Assembly: GCF_902459655.1 (NCBI RefSeq)
Contig: NZ_CABPSB010000008.1
Location: 124,001 to 188,000 of the forward strand
From: Pandoraea anhela
GTDB lineage: Bacteria; Pseudomonadota; Gammaproteobacteria; Burkholderiales; Burkholderiaceae
Direction: 5' to 3'
DNA: 64,000 nt
Of the stretch, positions 7,827-16,394 are shown piece by piece. How positions within the stretch are numbered: the stretch's first letter is position 1; the number at the start of each line of letters is the position of its first letter. Below the pieces are notes generated by a model that worked only from the letters and a program-made list of their open reading frames with translations, was not told where the DNA came from and made no database searches. The translations under genes and the position numbers were made by a program.

Positions 7827-8516
7827 TCAGTGTGGCGCCGCCACGACAACGAACTGGACGGTGGTGCCGGAATATACCGGCTGATACCACGTCGAGCCGC
7901 AGTGCTGGTAGGCGACGTTGTTGACCACGGTACTGACGCAACTCGGCGGTAACGATGCCACCGTCGAGCCGATGATGGCCGCCGACACCCCGATGGTGAC
8001 GGCTGCGGCAACCGGGTCATACCATCCGCCACCCCAGTAAGGCGGTGGGGGCGGAGGAGGCGGCGGCAAGGGCGGCGGTGGCGGCGGTGGCGGTGGTCCG
8101 GGCGGATGAGGGCCCGGACCCGGCGGTTGTCCGCCAGCATGAGGTTGCCCCCCGGCAGGCCCGCCTGACGCTCCGCCGGCATGCGGCGGGCCACCGGAGG
8201 GGCCGCCGGCGTTGGCGTGCATCGGCGCACCTCCGCGCGTCGCGCCACTCAGATTGCCTTGATGCGGTGCGCCACCGCCTTGAAATCCGCCCCCGTGCGG
8301 CACCCCGCCGCCATGAAAACCGCCCCCTCCGCCATGCAGGCTGGTACGTGCGCCGCCGTGAAAACCGAAGCCGTGACTGGCCGTCGACGTGAGAACAAGC
8401 GCCGTTGCTGCGGCCAGACAGGTGGCTCTGGCCATGGCGGCAACACCAGGCTTACGCGCCGGTTTAAGTGAGTGGGACTGCGCCGTCGTGGACGGACGAG
8501 AGGTCGTTTGCGTCAT
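7827..8516 (-). CDS. Secreted Gly/His/Pro-rich protein of unknown function
   Basis: This 229-residue protein has a basic N-terminal extension and a hydrophobic signal segment (about residues 27-47), then a Gly/His-rich region with H-G-G-G repeats (52-125), a polyproline stretch (about 132-160), a hydrophobic segment, and a compact C-terminal domain with two cysteines (P-P-S-C ... Q-H-C-G-S-T-W-Y-Q-P) that probably form a disulfide. The terminal domain resembles the conserved end of many Burkholderia cell-surface hypothetical proteins. Its ATG overlaps the stop of the upstream DUF2092 reading frame (ATGA), so translation is probably coupled to that broken gene. Confidence 0.7.
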   Translation of the reverse strand: MTQTTSRPSTTAQSHSLKPARKPGVAAMARATCLAAATALVLTSTASHGFGFHGGARTSLHGGGGGFHGGGVPHGGGFQGGGAPHQGNLSGATRGGAPMHANAGGPSGGPPHAGGASGGPAGGQPHAGGQPPGPGPHPPGPPPPPPPPPLPPPPPPPPPYWGGGWYDPVAAAVTIGVSAAIIGSTVASLPPSCVSTVVNNVAYQHCGSTWYQPVYSGTTVQFVVVAAPH

Positions 8517-9367
8517 TTCCGGCCTCCCGCAGCAGGTTCACTTTGGGTTGTCGCCGACGGGGGGCGCATTTCGATGCGCTGCGCACCGGCCGGCACGGTA
8601 TAGGTGAACGTTCCGGCCGGGAACGTCGGATTCACATTCCAGCGGTAATTCACCGAATGCCGGGGCCGCGACGGTTGCGACGTATCCGTGATGACGAATC
8701 GGCACGGCAGCGGCCGCGAACCGGCGCTGATCCACAATTCCCAATCGACGTCGGGTTGCTGATAAGCGTAATGGTTGCACCATTCGCCCCCTACGCGGTC
8801 GAGTCCGATAAACAGTGCCGAACGCAATTGCGCGACGTCATCGGGATCCATCCCCCAATAGAAGAGATCCGCGAGCGGCATGCCGACGCGGTACTTCTCA
8901 TCGATATCGCGAATCAACTCGTCGATGGTCGGCGGGGCGCTTACCTGACTATAAAAGCGCTTGCCTTGCGATTGTTCGTAAAGCGTAAAAGTCTTGCCGT
9001 CATAGACGAAGCCGCGATTACGCGCCTGACCGCTTACCACGGCACGCACTTTATCGGGGCGCTGAACGGAAAGTTCGGTGCGATGCAAAAAACCGATGTT
9101 TTGTCCGGTACTCAACACGGCATCGGTCACCGTATCGGCATCGACATGAAAGCGCTTGAGCGAGAGCAATTATCGGCTCATTTTGGTCAGCGCGTCGACC
9201 GCCCCTTGCTGCATTTCCGGCATGCCCTGAACCGGCGGTGAACTGTCCGATCCGGGCGCTTGCGCCAGCACCGGTGCGGCAGTGAGCAGGGCGCCGGCCA
9301 GTACGGTCAGTACGATGTTGCGAGGTGGTTTTCGTCGGGATGTGCGTCGGGAAGACTGGAAAGGCAC
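8513..9367 (-). pseudogene. DUF2092 family secreted protein interrupted by one in-frame TAA
   Basis: The reading frame gives an exported protein: signal peptide (about residues 10-36, ending A-P-V-L-A-Q-A), then a helix A-V-D-A-L-T-K-M-S-R, a TAA stop at 9170-9172, and in the same frame L-L-S-L-K-R-F-H-V-D-A-D and the remainder of a DUF2092 domain with Y-x-G-K-x-F-T-L-Y and C-terminal beta-strands. In the family the interrupted helix reads like K-M-x-x-Y-L-x-x-L-x-x-F, so the stop replaces a tyrosine codon (TAT or TAC to TAA), a single substitution. No frameshift is needed. Either the gene is a recent pseudogene, the base call is wrong, or the product is split. The downstream fragment (218 residues) has TTG as its first codon and no ribosome-binding site. 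Confidence 0.75.
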
Positions 9368-10001
9368 TGTGTGACCTCATTCGAATGGTGGAATTGAACG
9401 GGACGACAACGACGTGCAGGGTGCGGCGCCAGATGGCGCGAGCGCATGACGTTCAGGCGAAATCGGGCGAGGGGTTCGCTCTCGACATTCGTCTTTTCTC
9501 ACGATAGGGACGCCGCCCAAACGCAATGCCGGTGCGGTCGCGGGCGCAATCCACGGAATCAGAATAGTGATTCGGATTGCAAACTGTCAAGCATCGACGG
9601 CATCATCCTAATGGATTAAGAATTACTCGAAATCCGTAAGTATTTTTGTAACAAGGTGTATCTCGGTTGCGCCTTGCAGTGAATTTTTCGCGAGGAGCGT
9701 GGTTGGAAAACATTGATCCTTATCAAATAGCAAGGCCCGTATTCCCAGTAAATGAGCGCATGTGTGGGGAATTTGGCGATCATGTATGGAAATCGAAAGT
9801 AATTTTAATTACGTAAATTGATTTAGATATTTGGTATGCAATTCCAAATGAACTTGCGGCTTTGAATTATTTTGTTACTATCCGCTTGAAACGTGCGGGT
9901 TTCTACGCGGTCGGGAAGTCCCGATGTTTTACTTTGGATAATTAACTAATTTGCGATCCCGGCTGCGGGAGTCGCATTCATCGATAACAAAAGGACTCAC
10001 C
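9368..10001. other. Long AT-rich intergenic region
   Basis: No gene is supported here. From about 9540 to 9950 base composition shifts sharply to AT-rich, with A/T runs such as TAATTTTAATTA, unlike the flanking DNA. It separates the divergent DUF2092 and duplicated-domain genes and should contain both promoters. Such tracts are typical targets of H-NS/MvaT-like silencers or remnants of transferred DNA. Confidence 0.6.
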
Positions 10002-10622
10002 ATGAAGCTCACGAATGCCATGTTGCTGGCTGGTTTGCTGTCGTTGGGAACGGTGGTTCATGCACAGGATGCGGCGCGTCCGGCGCCGATCGTCGCGGGT
10101 GGCGTTGTCGAATATCGCACGACGCTGCTCGGCGTCGATACGAAGAATCGCAGCATCAAGGTTGCAGACGAACAAGGCAAACCGGTGACGTTTCTTGTCG
10201 GCCCGGATGTAAAGAACTTCGAGCAACTGCGCAAGGGCGACAAGATCATCGTCGCGTATGAGCGCTCCGTCGCCATTTCCGTGGCGCCGGGAGACGGCAT
10301 TCGCAGCCGTGTCCTGACCGAAGGCGCAGATCGCGCCGCGCCGGGGCAGAAGCCCGCTGCGGACGCGGCCCGCAACCTGAAGGTGGTGGCCACGGTGCAA
10401 CGCATCGACCGCAAGTCGAATATCGTGACGCTGCGAGGCCCGCAGCGCACCGTCGACGTCAATGTCGAAGACCCGAAACTGCTCGAAGGCGTGAAGGTCG
10501 GCGACTCCGTTACCGTGAACTACACGGAAGCGATCGCGATTGCCGTGACGCCGGATACGTCGGTCAAGAGCAGCTCGAAGCCCCGCGTGCCGCCGGTTCC
10601 GGCATCGGCGCCGAAGCCCTGA
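10002..10622 (+). CDS. Periplasmic protein with two copies of a small beta-domain
   Basis: This 206-residue protein has a clear signal peptide (residues 1-21, ending V-V-H-A-Q-D). The mature part contains a duplicated ~65-residue unit: V-x-Y/T-x-x-x-x-x-V/I-D-x-K-x-R/N-x-I-x-V/T, then G-P, then L-x-K/V-G-D-x-I/V-x-V-x-Y-x-E/R-x-x-A-I-x-V-x-P. The two copies run at about 36-100 and 122-186. The pattern resembles OB-like or DUF5666-type metal-binding folds, but I cannot name the family with confidence. The C-terminus is Pro/Ser-rich. The start follows AAAAGGA 7 nt upstream. Confidence 0.7.
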   Translation: MKLTNAMLLAGLLSLGTVVHAQDAARPAPIVAGGVVEYRTTLLGVDTKNRSIKVADEQGKPVTFLVGPDVKNFEQLRKGDKIIVAYERSVAISVAPGDGIRSRVLTEGADRAAPGQKPAADAARNLKVVATVQRIDRKSNIVTLRGPQRTVDVNVEDPKLLEGVKVGDSVTVNYTEAIAIAVTPDTSVKSSSKPRVPPVPASAPKP

Positions 10623-10778
10623 TGTTTCGCCCGACGGCGGCGGCGCGCTGCCCGCTGTCGTCGTGACGGCATGACCGTCATATTCCGTCGTGTTGCCGGT
10701 GTCGCCGCTGCGGCGCACCGGTCCATCGGCCCATCGACCCACGACGCCCCCTGATACGGCAAGCACCCGGAGATCGCC

Positions 10779-11360
10779 ATGGCACGGTCCGCCTTGAAAT
10801 TCGACGATGCAACCTATGCTGCCTTGCTCGGTGCCGCACGCGATGCGGACGCAGTACACCCTCACAACAATCCGGCCTTCCTCGATGCCTTCCTGTCCGA
10901 GGCGTGGAAAGTCGCGCACCGGATTTACGGCGCACAGACCTACCTGCGTTTCATGGCGCAGGCCGGCGTCACGCGTCGCCCGAGCGCCGGTACGGTGCAG
11001 AAAGCCATCGTGCGGACTCGCGCGATGTTCGAAACGCCCGTCATTCCGACCTTTGGCGCGCTGCCCGGGGCCGGCGGGTCCGTCTGGGCGCAGCAACTCG
11101 AACAGAATCTGGCTCGCGCCATGACGCTGCTCGACGCCATGCCCGATAGCCACCATGCGCTGGGCGACGGCACGACCGATGCCGCGGACGCCATGCGGCG
11201 CGTGCAGCATCTCGAACGTGAAAATCTGGAGCTGCGCGCGCGTCTCGCACAGATGACGGTGGCTGCCGCATACGCCCGCGAGGCGCTGGGCGAGACGCTG
11301 ACCGTTTTCGCGCCGCATGCCATGGCGCACACGGGCAGCCTCGGCCGTCAGGGCGTTTGA
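10779..11360 (+). CDS. Hypothetical protein with C-terminal coiled coil, possibly DNA-binding
   Basis: This 193-residue soluble protein has no recognised domain. The first 85 residues are mainly helical and end with R-R-P-S-A-G-T-V-Q-K-A-I-V-R-T-R, which looks like a helix-turn-helix-type basic patch of KfrA-like proteins; residues 140-165 form a short coiled coil (R-V-Q-H-L-E-R-E-N-L-E-L-R-A-R-L). A DNA-binding role is therefore possible, but it is only a guess from composition. Its last 13 bases overlap the 3' end of the opposing sensor-kinase gene. Confidence 0.55.
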   Translation: MARSALKFDDATYAALLGAARDADAVHPHNNPAFLDAFLSEAWKVAHRIYGAQTYLRFMAQAGVTRRPSAGTVQKAIVRTRAMFETPVIPTFGALPGAGGSVWAQQLEQNLARAMTLLDAMPDSHHALGDGTTDAADAMRRVQHLERENLELRARLAQMTVAAAYAREALGETLTVFAPHAMAHTGSLGRQGV

Positions 11361-12847
11361 CGGGCCAGCGACGTCGGGGAGGACGTCGCCGATGCGGTCG
11401 ATGTTGCCGCCATTGCAGCGGCAGATGACGGCGCACAGGCGCCGTCCTCGTCCTGGCCGCCCGCCGTGGCGGTCACGGAGAAGCCGAACGCATTGAAGCC
11501 GTTCGCGCTGCGTGCCCAGACCGTCCCGCCATGCATTTCGGCAATCGCCTTCACGATGGCCAGTCCCAGCCCGTGGTTCTCCCGGCTGTTCGTGCGTGAC
11601 GCCTCCGCACGGTAGAAGCGGTCGAACAGGTGCTTGAGGACGTCCGGCGGGATCGGTTCGCCCGGGTTGACGACTTCGATATGGACTTGCCGCCCATCGT
11701 CCGGCCGCGGCGAGATGCGCACGTCGATGTTCGCGCCCGGCGCGCAATGCTCGATGGCGTTCATCACCAGATTGGCCAGCGCCCGGCCGAAAAGCGCCTT
11801 GTTGACGTGCGCGAACGCGCTGCCGTGCAGACGCGCGCTCACCTGCGCTTCCTCCAGCGGGATCTCCAGAAACTCCAGCGTATGCGCTGCCTCGCTGCCG
11901 AGCGATACGGCGGTGAGCCCCGTGGCGCGTTCGCCCTGATCGGCCCGCGACAGGAACAGCATGTCATTGATGATGGTGCGCATGCGGCCCAGTTCTTCGA
12001 GGTTCGATTGCAGCAGCCCGCGCAACTCCTCGACGGGCCGCTCGCGTGTGAGCGCGACCTCTGTCTGCCCGATCAGGATGGTGACCGGCGTGCGAAGCTC
12101 ATGCGCGACATCGGCGTTGAACGATTCCAGGCGCTCGTAAGCGCTGTCGAGTCGCGCTAACGCACCGTTGAACGAATGCGCGAGATCGTCGAGTTCGACC
12201 GGGAGCGAGCGGGTCACGAGGCGCTGCTTCCGATTATCGGGACGGATTTCGGACGCTTCGCGCGTGAGCCGCCGCAGCGGCGACAGGCCGAGCCGTGTGA
12301 CGGAAAGGGTGAGCAGCAGTACGCCGAGTGCGCCCAGGCCCGACAGTGCGGCGAGACTCAGGCCGAAGGCTTGCAAGGTCTGCTCGTTCGGGGTGTAGCT
12401 CGCCGCGACTTGCAGCGCGACGGCGGGCCGTGCGCCGTAGGGCGGCAGGATTTCGCGCGTGGTCAGCATGTCGTCGCCACCGTTGTCGGGGCGCAGACGC
12501 ACGTACCCGTTGGATAGTCGTTTGACGAACATGCCGCTGATCGGGGTGCCGAATGTGTATCTCGGGTCGTCGCTGGTGATGGCGTAGGTCGTGGTGCCGT
12601 CGCGCGGCGTCATGTCGCTCAGTTTCTCGCGCACCATCTGCCACTTCTCGGGCGTGCCGCCGTGATAGACGATGATGTGTGCGATCTGGGCGCGGTCGTC
12701 GAGCGACTCCCGCAGGTGCCGTTCCAGTTGCACCCGCAACACCAGATACAGCGCCGCGCCCACGAGGGCGAACACCGACAGCGCCACCACGGCAAACATG
12801 GCGGCAAGGCGGCGGGAGATCGAGTGTTTCACGGCAATGGTCGGCAT
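11348..12847 (-). CDS. Heavy-metal sensor histidine kinase (IrlS/CusS-like)
   Basis: This 499-residue inner-membrane kinase has two transmembrane helices (about 14-37 and 162-183) enclosing a ~120-residue periplasmic sensor, then HAMP (about 184-235), HisKA with the phospho-acceptor H249 in D-V-A-H-E-L-R-T-P, and HATPase_c with N-box N-L-V-M-N-A-I-E-H and G-box G-L-G-L-A-I-V-K. This is the layout of the CusS/IrlS/CopS metal-sensing family. It has an unusual 40-residue Ala/Ser/Thr-rich tail after the ATPase domain. It follows its response regulator by 30 nt and is the last gene of the RND efflux operon, so the operon probably regulates itself. Confidence 0.9.
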   Translation of the reverse strand: MPTIAVKHSISRRLAAMFAVVALSVFALVGAALYLVLRVQLERHLRESLDDRAQIAHIIVYHGGTPEKWQMVREKLSDMTPRDGTTTYAITSDDPRYTFGTPISGMFVKRLSNGYVRLRPDNGGDDMLTTREILPPYGARPAVALQVAASYTPNEQTLQAFGLSLAALSGLGALGVLLLTLSVTRLGLSPLRRLTREASEIRPDNRKQRLVTRSLPVELDDLAHSFNGALARLDSAYERLESFNADVAHELRTPVTILIGQTEVALTRERPVEELRGLLQSNLEELGRMRTIINDMLFLSRADQGERATGLTAVSLGSEAAHTLEFLEIPLEEAQVSARLHGSAFAHVNKALFGRALANLVMNAIEHCAPGANIDVRISPRPDDGRQVHIEVVNPGEPIPPDVLKHLFDRFYRAEASRTNSRENHGLGLAIVKAIAEMHGGTVWARSANGFNAFGFSVTATAGGQDEDGACAPSSAAAMAATSTASATSSPTSLARQTP

Positions 12848-12877
12848 CGGTTCGCCTGGCGGGTGCGCGCCTGTGTG

Positions 12878-13552
12878 CTACGCGTCGCGAACCTCCAGCA
12901 CGTAACCCATGCCGCGCACGGTGTGAAGCAGTTTGGTGGTGAACGGGCCGTCGAGCTTGGCGCGCAGGCGTTTGATGGCGGTCTCGACGACGTTTGTGTG
13001 GCTATCGAAATTGACGTCCCAGACCAGTTCGGTAATGGCCGTCTTCGACAGAATGTCGCCCTGGCGGCGCGCAAGCACCGACAGTAACTGAAACTCCTTG
13101 GCGGTGAGGTCGAGCCGGTGGCCGTCGCGTGTGGCGCGACGTCCGATCAGGTCGACGAACAGGTCGCCGACCGAAATCAGCGTCGACTCCTGCACCCGGG
13201 TGCGACGGGCGAGCGCATGCAGGCGCTCGACCAGTTCGATGAAGGAAAACGGTTTCGTGAGGTAGTCGTCGGCGCCTTCGCGCAGGCCACGTACCCGGTC
13301 GTTCACGTGATCGCGCGCCGTGAGCATGATGACCGGGGTCGATTTGCGCTCGCGCAACGCGCCGAGCACCGCAAAGCCGTCGCGCTTGGGCAACATGACG
13401 TCGAGCACGATCACGTCGTAGTCGAACTCCAGCGCCAGATGCGTGCCTTCCTCGCCGTCGAGCGCCACGTCGACCACCCACCCTTGCTCGGTCAGCCCAG
13501 AGCGCAAATAGTCCACTACCTTTTGTTCGTCCTCAACGATCAGAACTTTCAT
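12878..13552 (-). CDS. Heavy-metal response regulator, OmpR family (IrlR/CusR-like)
   Basis: This 224-residue regulator has a receiver domain with acidic pair E7/D8, phospho-acceptor D51 (V-I-V-L-D-V-M-L-P) and the conserved T-K-P-F lysine, then an OmpR-type winged helix (about 125-220; L-T-A-K-E-F-Q-L-L, then S-H-T-N-V-V-E-T-A-I-K-R-L-R). The I-x-L-D-G/E-E-x-x-x sequence and the N-V-V-E recognition helix are typical of CusR/IrlR-type heavy-metal regulators. It begins 9 nt after the stop of the outer-membrane channel gene and is cotranscribed with the pump it most likely controls. Confidence 0.9.
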   Translation of the reverse strand: MKVLIVEDEQKVVDYLRSGLTEQGWVVDVALDGEEGTHLALEFDYDVIVLDVMLPKRDGFAVLGALRERKSTPVIMLTARDHVNDRVRGLREGADDYLTKPFSFIELVERLHALARRTRVQESTLISVGDLFVDLIGRRATRDGHRLDLTAKEFQLLSVLARRQGDILSKTAITELVWDVNFDSHTNVVETAIKRLRAKLDGPFTTKLLHTVRGMGYVLEVRDA

Positions 13553-13561
13553 GTCGTCACC

Positions 13562-15061
13562 TCATCTGTGCGCATTATACGAGTCAGAGGGCGTCTGGGT
13601 GGATGAGGCGGTTGCTGTTTCGGACGGTTGCCATCCGCCGCCCAGCGCCTTGACCAGCGCGACCGACAGCACCAGTTGCTGGCCACGAATCTGTACGTCC
13701 TGACGCTCGCTCGCGAGTGCCGCCTGCTGCGCCGTGATCACGCTCAGGTACGCCGTCAGACCGCCGGCGTACCGATCGTTGGCAAGGCTGAGCAGGCGTT
13801 CGGCGTCGACCACGGCAGCGTGCGACTCGCGCGCGGCGGCGTCGAGCACCGACAGGCCGGTCACGCCGTCCTGCACTTGCTCAAACGCGGTGAGCACCGT
13901 CTGGCGGTAATTGGCCTCGACCCCGCGATAACCGGCGCTGGCGAAGTCGACGGCGGCCTGGCGCCGTCCGCCGTCAAAGATCGCTTGCGACGCCAGTGTG
14001 CCCAGCGTCCAGAGCAGGCTCGGGGCGGAGAGCAGGTTGGCGAACTCGGTGCTTTGCCAGCCGAGGCTCGGATTGAGTATCAGGCTCGGGAAAAAGGCCG
14101 CCTTCGCTACGCCGATCTGTGCGTTTGCAGCGGCCATGCTGCGCTCTGCCGAGGCGACGTCGGGGCGTCGTTGCAGGATGTCGCTCGGCACGCCGAGCGG
14201 AATCGGCGGCAGCGTGTCGGGCAGCGGCCCCGGCGCCACGGAGAACGCCGGCGCGGGAACCCCGACGAGCGCGGCGATCGCATGCTCGTACTGATCGCGC
14301 TGTTGATGCAGCAGCCGCGCCTGCACACGCGTGGTGTCGAGCTGCGATTGCTGCTGAAGCACGTCCAGTCCCGAGACCGCGCCCAGATCGTGCTGTGCGC
14401 TCACATAGTCGAGCGCCTTTTGCTGCAATGCGACGGACTGATCGAGCACCTTGATCTCGGCGTCGAGCGCGCGCAACTGGAAGTATGCAGTGGCCAGTTG
14501 CGTCGTAAGCACCAGACGCGCGTTCGCCAGATCGTCGCCAGCCTGTTCGGCCGACGCCTGTGCGCCTTCGATCTGACGGCGGATGCGGCCGAACAGATCG
14601 GTGTCGTAGCTCACGCCGAGGCCCAGTTGCACATTGTTCTGCACCGTCGACATGCTTTTCGACGAATAGCTGGTCACGGGCCGATCGGCGGAAATGCGCT
14701 GTCGTGCCAGACCCAAAGACGCATCGACTTCCGGCAGACGTTGCGCCGAGAGGCCGGAGAGCGATGCCTGCGCCTGATCGTAGTGGGCAACGGCTGCCGC
14801 GAGCGTCTGGCTCTGGGCGAGCGCCTGCGACTCCAGCGCGTCGAGCGCCGGTTCCTGGAACGCCTTCCACCAGTCGGGCTGCAACGCCGCGTGCGAAGGC
14901 TGCGCGAGCTTCCAGTAGCCGTGCGTTTTCCAGTCGGGCGGCGTCGACACTGCGGGGCGGTGGTAGTCCGGTCCGACGGCGCATGCACCGAGCAACGCAC
15001 TCAGTGCGGAGATGGCGAGCAGCATTGCGCCGAACCGGGCGCTGCGCAGGGTCCCACTCAC
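13562..15061 (-). CDS. RND efflux outer-membrane lipoprotein, NodT/OprM family
   Basis: This 499-residue protein has a lipoprotein signal with lipobox L-L-G-A-C (C27), followed by A-V-G-P-D-Y-x-x-P, the hallmark start of mature OprM/NodT channels. Two OEP repeats follow, rich in long helices (Q-S-Q-T-L-A-A-A-V-A-H-Y-D-Q-A, then L-D-V-L-Q-Q-Q-S-Q-L). It is the outer-membrane exit duct for the RND pump encoded upstream. The start codon is GTG, overlapping the adaptor's stop (GTGA), so translation is coupled. Confidence 0.92.
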   Translation of the reverse strand: MSGTLRSARFGAMLLAISALSALLGACAVGPDYHRPAVSTPPDWKTHGYWKLAQPSHAALQPDWWKAFQEPALDALESQALAQSQTLAAAVAHYDQAQASLSGLSAQRLPEVDASLGLARQRISADRPVTSYSSKSMSTVQNNVQLGLGVSYDTDLFGRIRRQIEGAQASAEQAGDDLANARLVLTTQLATAYFQLRALDAEIKVLDQSVALQQKALDYVSAQHDLGAVSGLDVLQQQSQLDTTRVQARLLHQQRDQYEHAIAALVGVPAPAFSVAPGPLPDTLPPIPLGVPSDILQRRPDVASAERSMAAANAQIGVAKAAFFPSLILNPSLGWQSTEFANLLSAPSLLWTLGTLASQAIFDGGRRQAAVDFASAGYRGVEANYRQTVLTAFEQVQDGVTGLSVLDAAARESHAAVVDAERLLSLANDRYAGGLTAYLSVITAQQAALASERQDVQIRGQQLVLSVALVKALGGGWQPSETATASSTQTPSDSYNAHR

Positions 15062-16320
15062 GATTGGGCTCCTTGCGGTTTCGCGGCGCCGCCCCCCGGC
15101 TTGCCCCCCGGAGCCGCTTTGACGACGAGCGCTTTGGCCTGCACGCGATCGCCGTCGTCGATGGAGTCGCTCGGGTTGACGATCACGCGATCGGTCGGCG
15201 AGACCCCTTCGGCCAGTTCCAGCGATTGACCGAGATCCTGCGCGATCACGATGCGGTGCAGATGCACGATGCCCTGATCGTCGACGACCGCCACACGCGG
15301 CCCCTCGGCGCGGAACAGCAGGGCGTTGGCCGGCACGCTCAGATGTGCCTGCACGGCGCTCGGCAAGGACAGTTGCACGTATGCGCCGGGCCGCAGTTTG
15401 CCGTCGGGATTCGGTAGCGCGGCCTCGATCTGGAGCGAGCGCGTCGTCACGTCGATGGCGCCCGATACATGCGTGATCTTGCCCTGGAAGTGCTGGCCCG
15501 GCAGTTCGGCCTGCGTGACGACGACAGGCTGACCGACCGCCACGCCTTGCGCATACGCCTGCGGCACTTGCACGTACACGCGTAACGGGTCGGTCTGCGC
15601 CAGCGAGAACAGCGCCTGACTGTTGCCGCTGCCCGCAGCGATGAGGTCGCCGATATCGACGTTGCGTTGCGTGATCACGCCGTCGAACGGCGCGACGATC
15701 CGTTTGAAGGACTCCAGTTGGGCAAGTCGCTTGACGTTGGCGTCTGCCGCGGCAAGGTTCGCCACACCTTGCGAATAGGTGCTTTGGCGCTCGTCGAGTT
15801 CCTGCTGCGACACGGCGTCGCGCTCACGCAACTGCTGCCAGCGCTCGAGCGACGACTTCGCGAGTCCGAGGCTGGCATGGATCTGATTGCGCTGGGCGAT
15901 GGCCTGGGCGAGTTCCTGATCGATTTCCGGGGTATCGAGATCGGCGAGCAACTGGCCTTGTTTGACCCGGGCGCCGATATCGACATAGCGATGCAGCAGA
16001 TAACCTGTCGCACGGGCATAGATGGGCGACTCCACCGCGCCGCGCAGGGTCGCCGGCAGCAGCGTCTCGCTGGCCTCGCTGGCCTGCGGAGTCACGACAC
16101 TCACATATTGCTTCGCGTTTTGCTCCGTGACACCGGCCACTTCGCGGCGTTGCAGCGCATTGGAGAGGGTGGTGCGCGCCGCGCCGGCAACCAGCAGCAC
16201 GGCGACGACGATCAGCACGATCCTGGCGCGGCGGAACTCTCCGCGACGCGGGGGCAACTGCCGGCCGTCGGCAGGGTCGTGCTCGGGAATGGCCAGTTCG
16301 GCGTGATGTTTCTCGGTCAT
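15058..16320 (-). CDS. RND efflux periplasmic adaptor subunit (HlyD/MFP family)
   Basis: This 420-residue protein has one N-terminal transmembrane helix (about 32-50) and the MFP order: barrel-sandwich/lipoyl half (Y-A-R-A-T-G-Y-L-L-H-R-Y-V-D-I-G-A-R-V-K-Q-G-Q-L-L-A), helical hairpin, second lipoyl half (I-V-A-P-F-D-G-V-I-T-Q-R-N-V-D-I-G) and C-terminal beta-barrel. It bridges inner-membrane pump and outer-membrane channel. I chose ATG 16320; an in-frame GTG at 16383 would add 21 residues. The C-terminal 25 residues are Lys/Gly/Pro-rich. Confidence 0.9.
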   Translation of the reverse strand: MTEKHHAELAIPEHDPADGRQLPPRRGEFRRARIVLIVVAVLLVAGAARTTLSNALQRREVAGVTEQNAKQYVSVVTPQASEASETLLPATLRGAVESPIYARATGYLLHRYVDIGARVKQGQLLADLDTPEIDQELAQAIAQRNQIHASLGLAKSSLERWQQLRERDAVSQQELDERQSTYSQGVANLAAADANVKRLAQLESFKRIVAPFDGVITQRNVDIGDLIAAGSGNSQALFSLAQTDPLRVYVQVPQAYAQGVAVGQPVVVTQAELPGQHFQGKITHVSGAIDVTTRSLQIEAALPNPDGKLRPGAYVQLSLPSAVQAHLSVPANALLFRAEGPRVAVVDDQGIVHLHRIVIAQDLGQSLELAEGVSPTDRVIVNPSDSIDDGDRVQAKALVVKAAPGGKPGGGAAKPQGAQS

Positions 16321-16394
16321 GTCGTTCAACCCGTCAAATCTTGGTATCTGGTAGGGAGGCGCCCGTTTGTGCGCCTCGGTCACGTTTGGCCGTG

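Noticed and set aside
9325-9507. Short + strand frame upstream of the AT-rich gap
   Set aside because: It overlaps the start of the DUF2092 frame on the other strand, has no Shine-Dalgarno and no recognisable features.
16320-16383. Adaptor start at the GTG 16383
   Set aside because: The extra 21 residues are not typical of MFP adaptors and no ribosome-binding site precedes the GTG; ATG 16320 is preferred, though its own site is weak.
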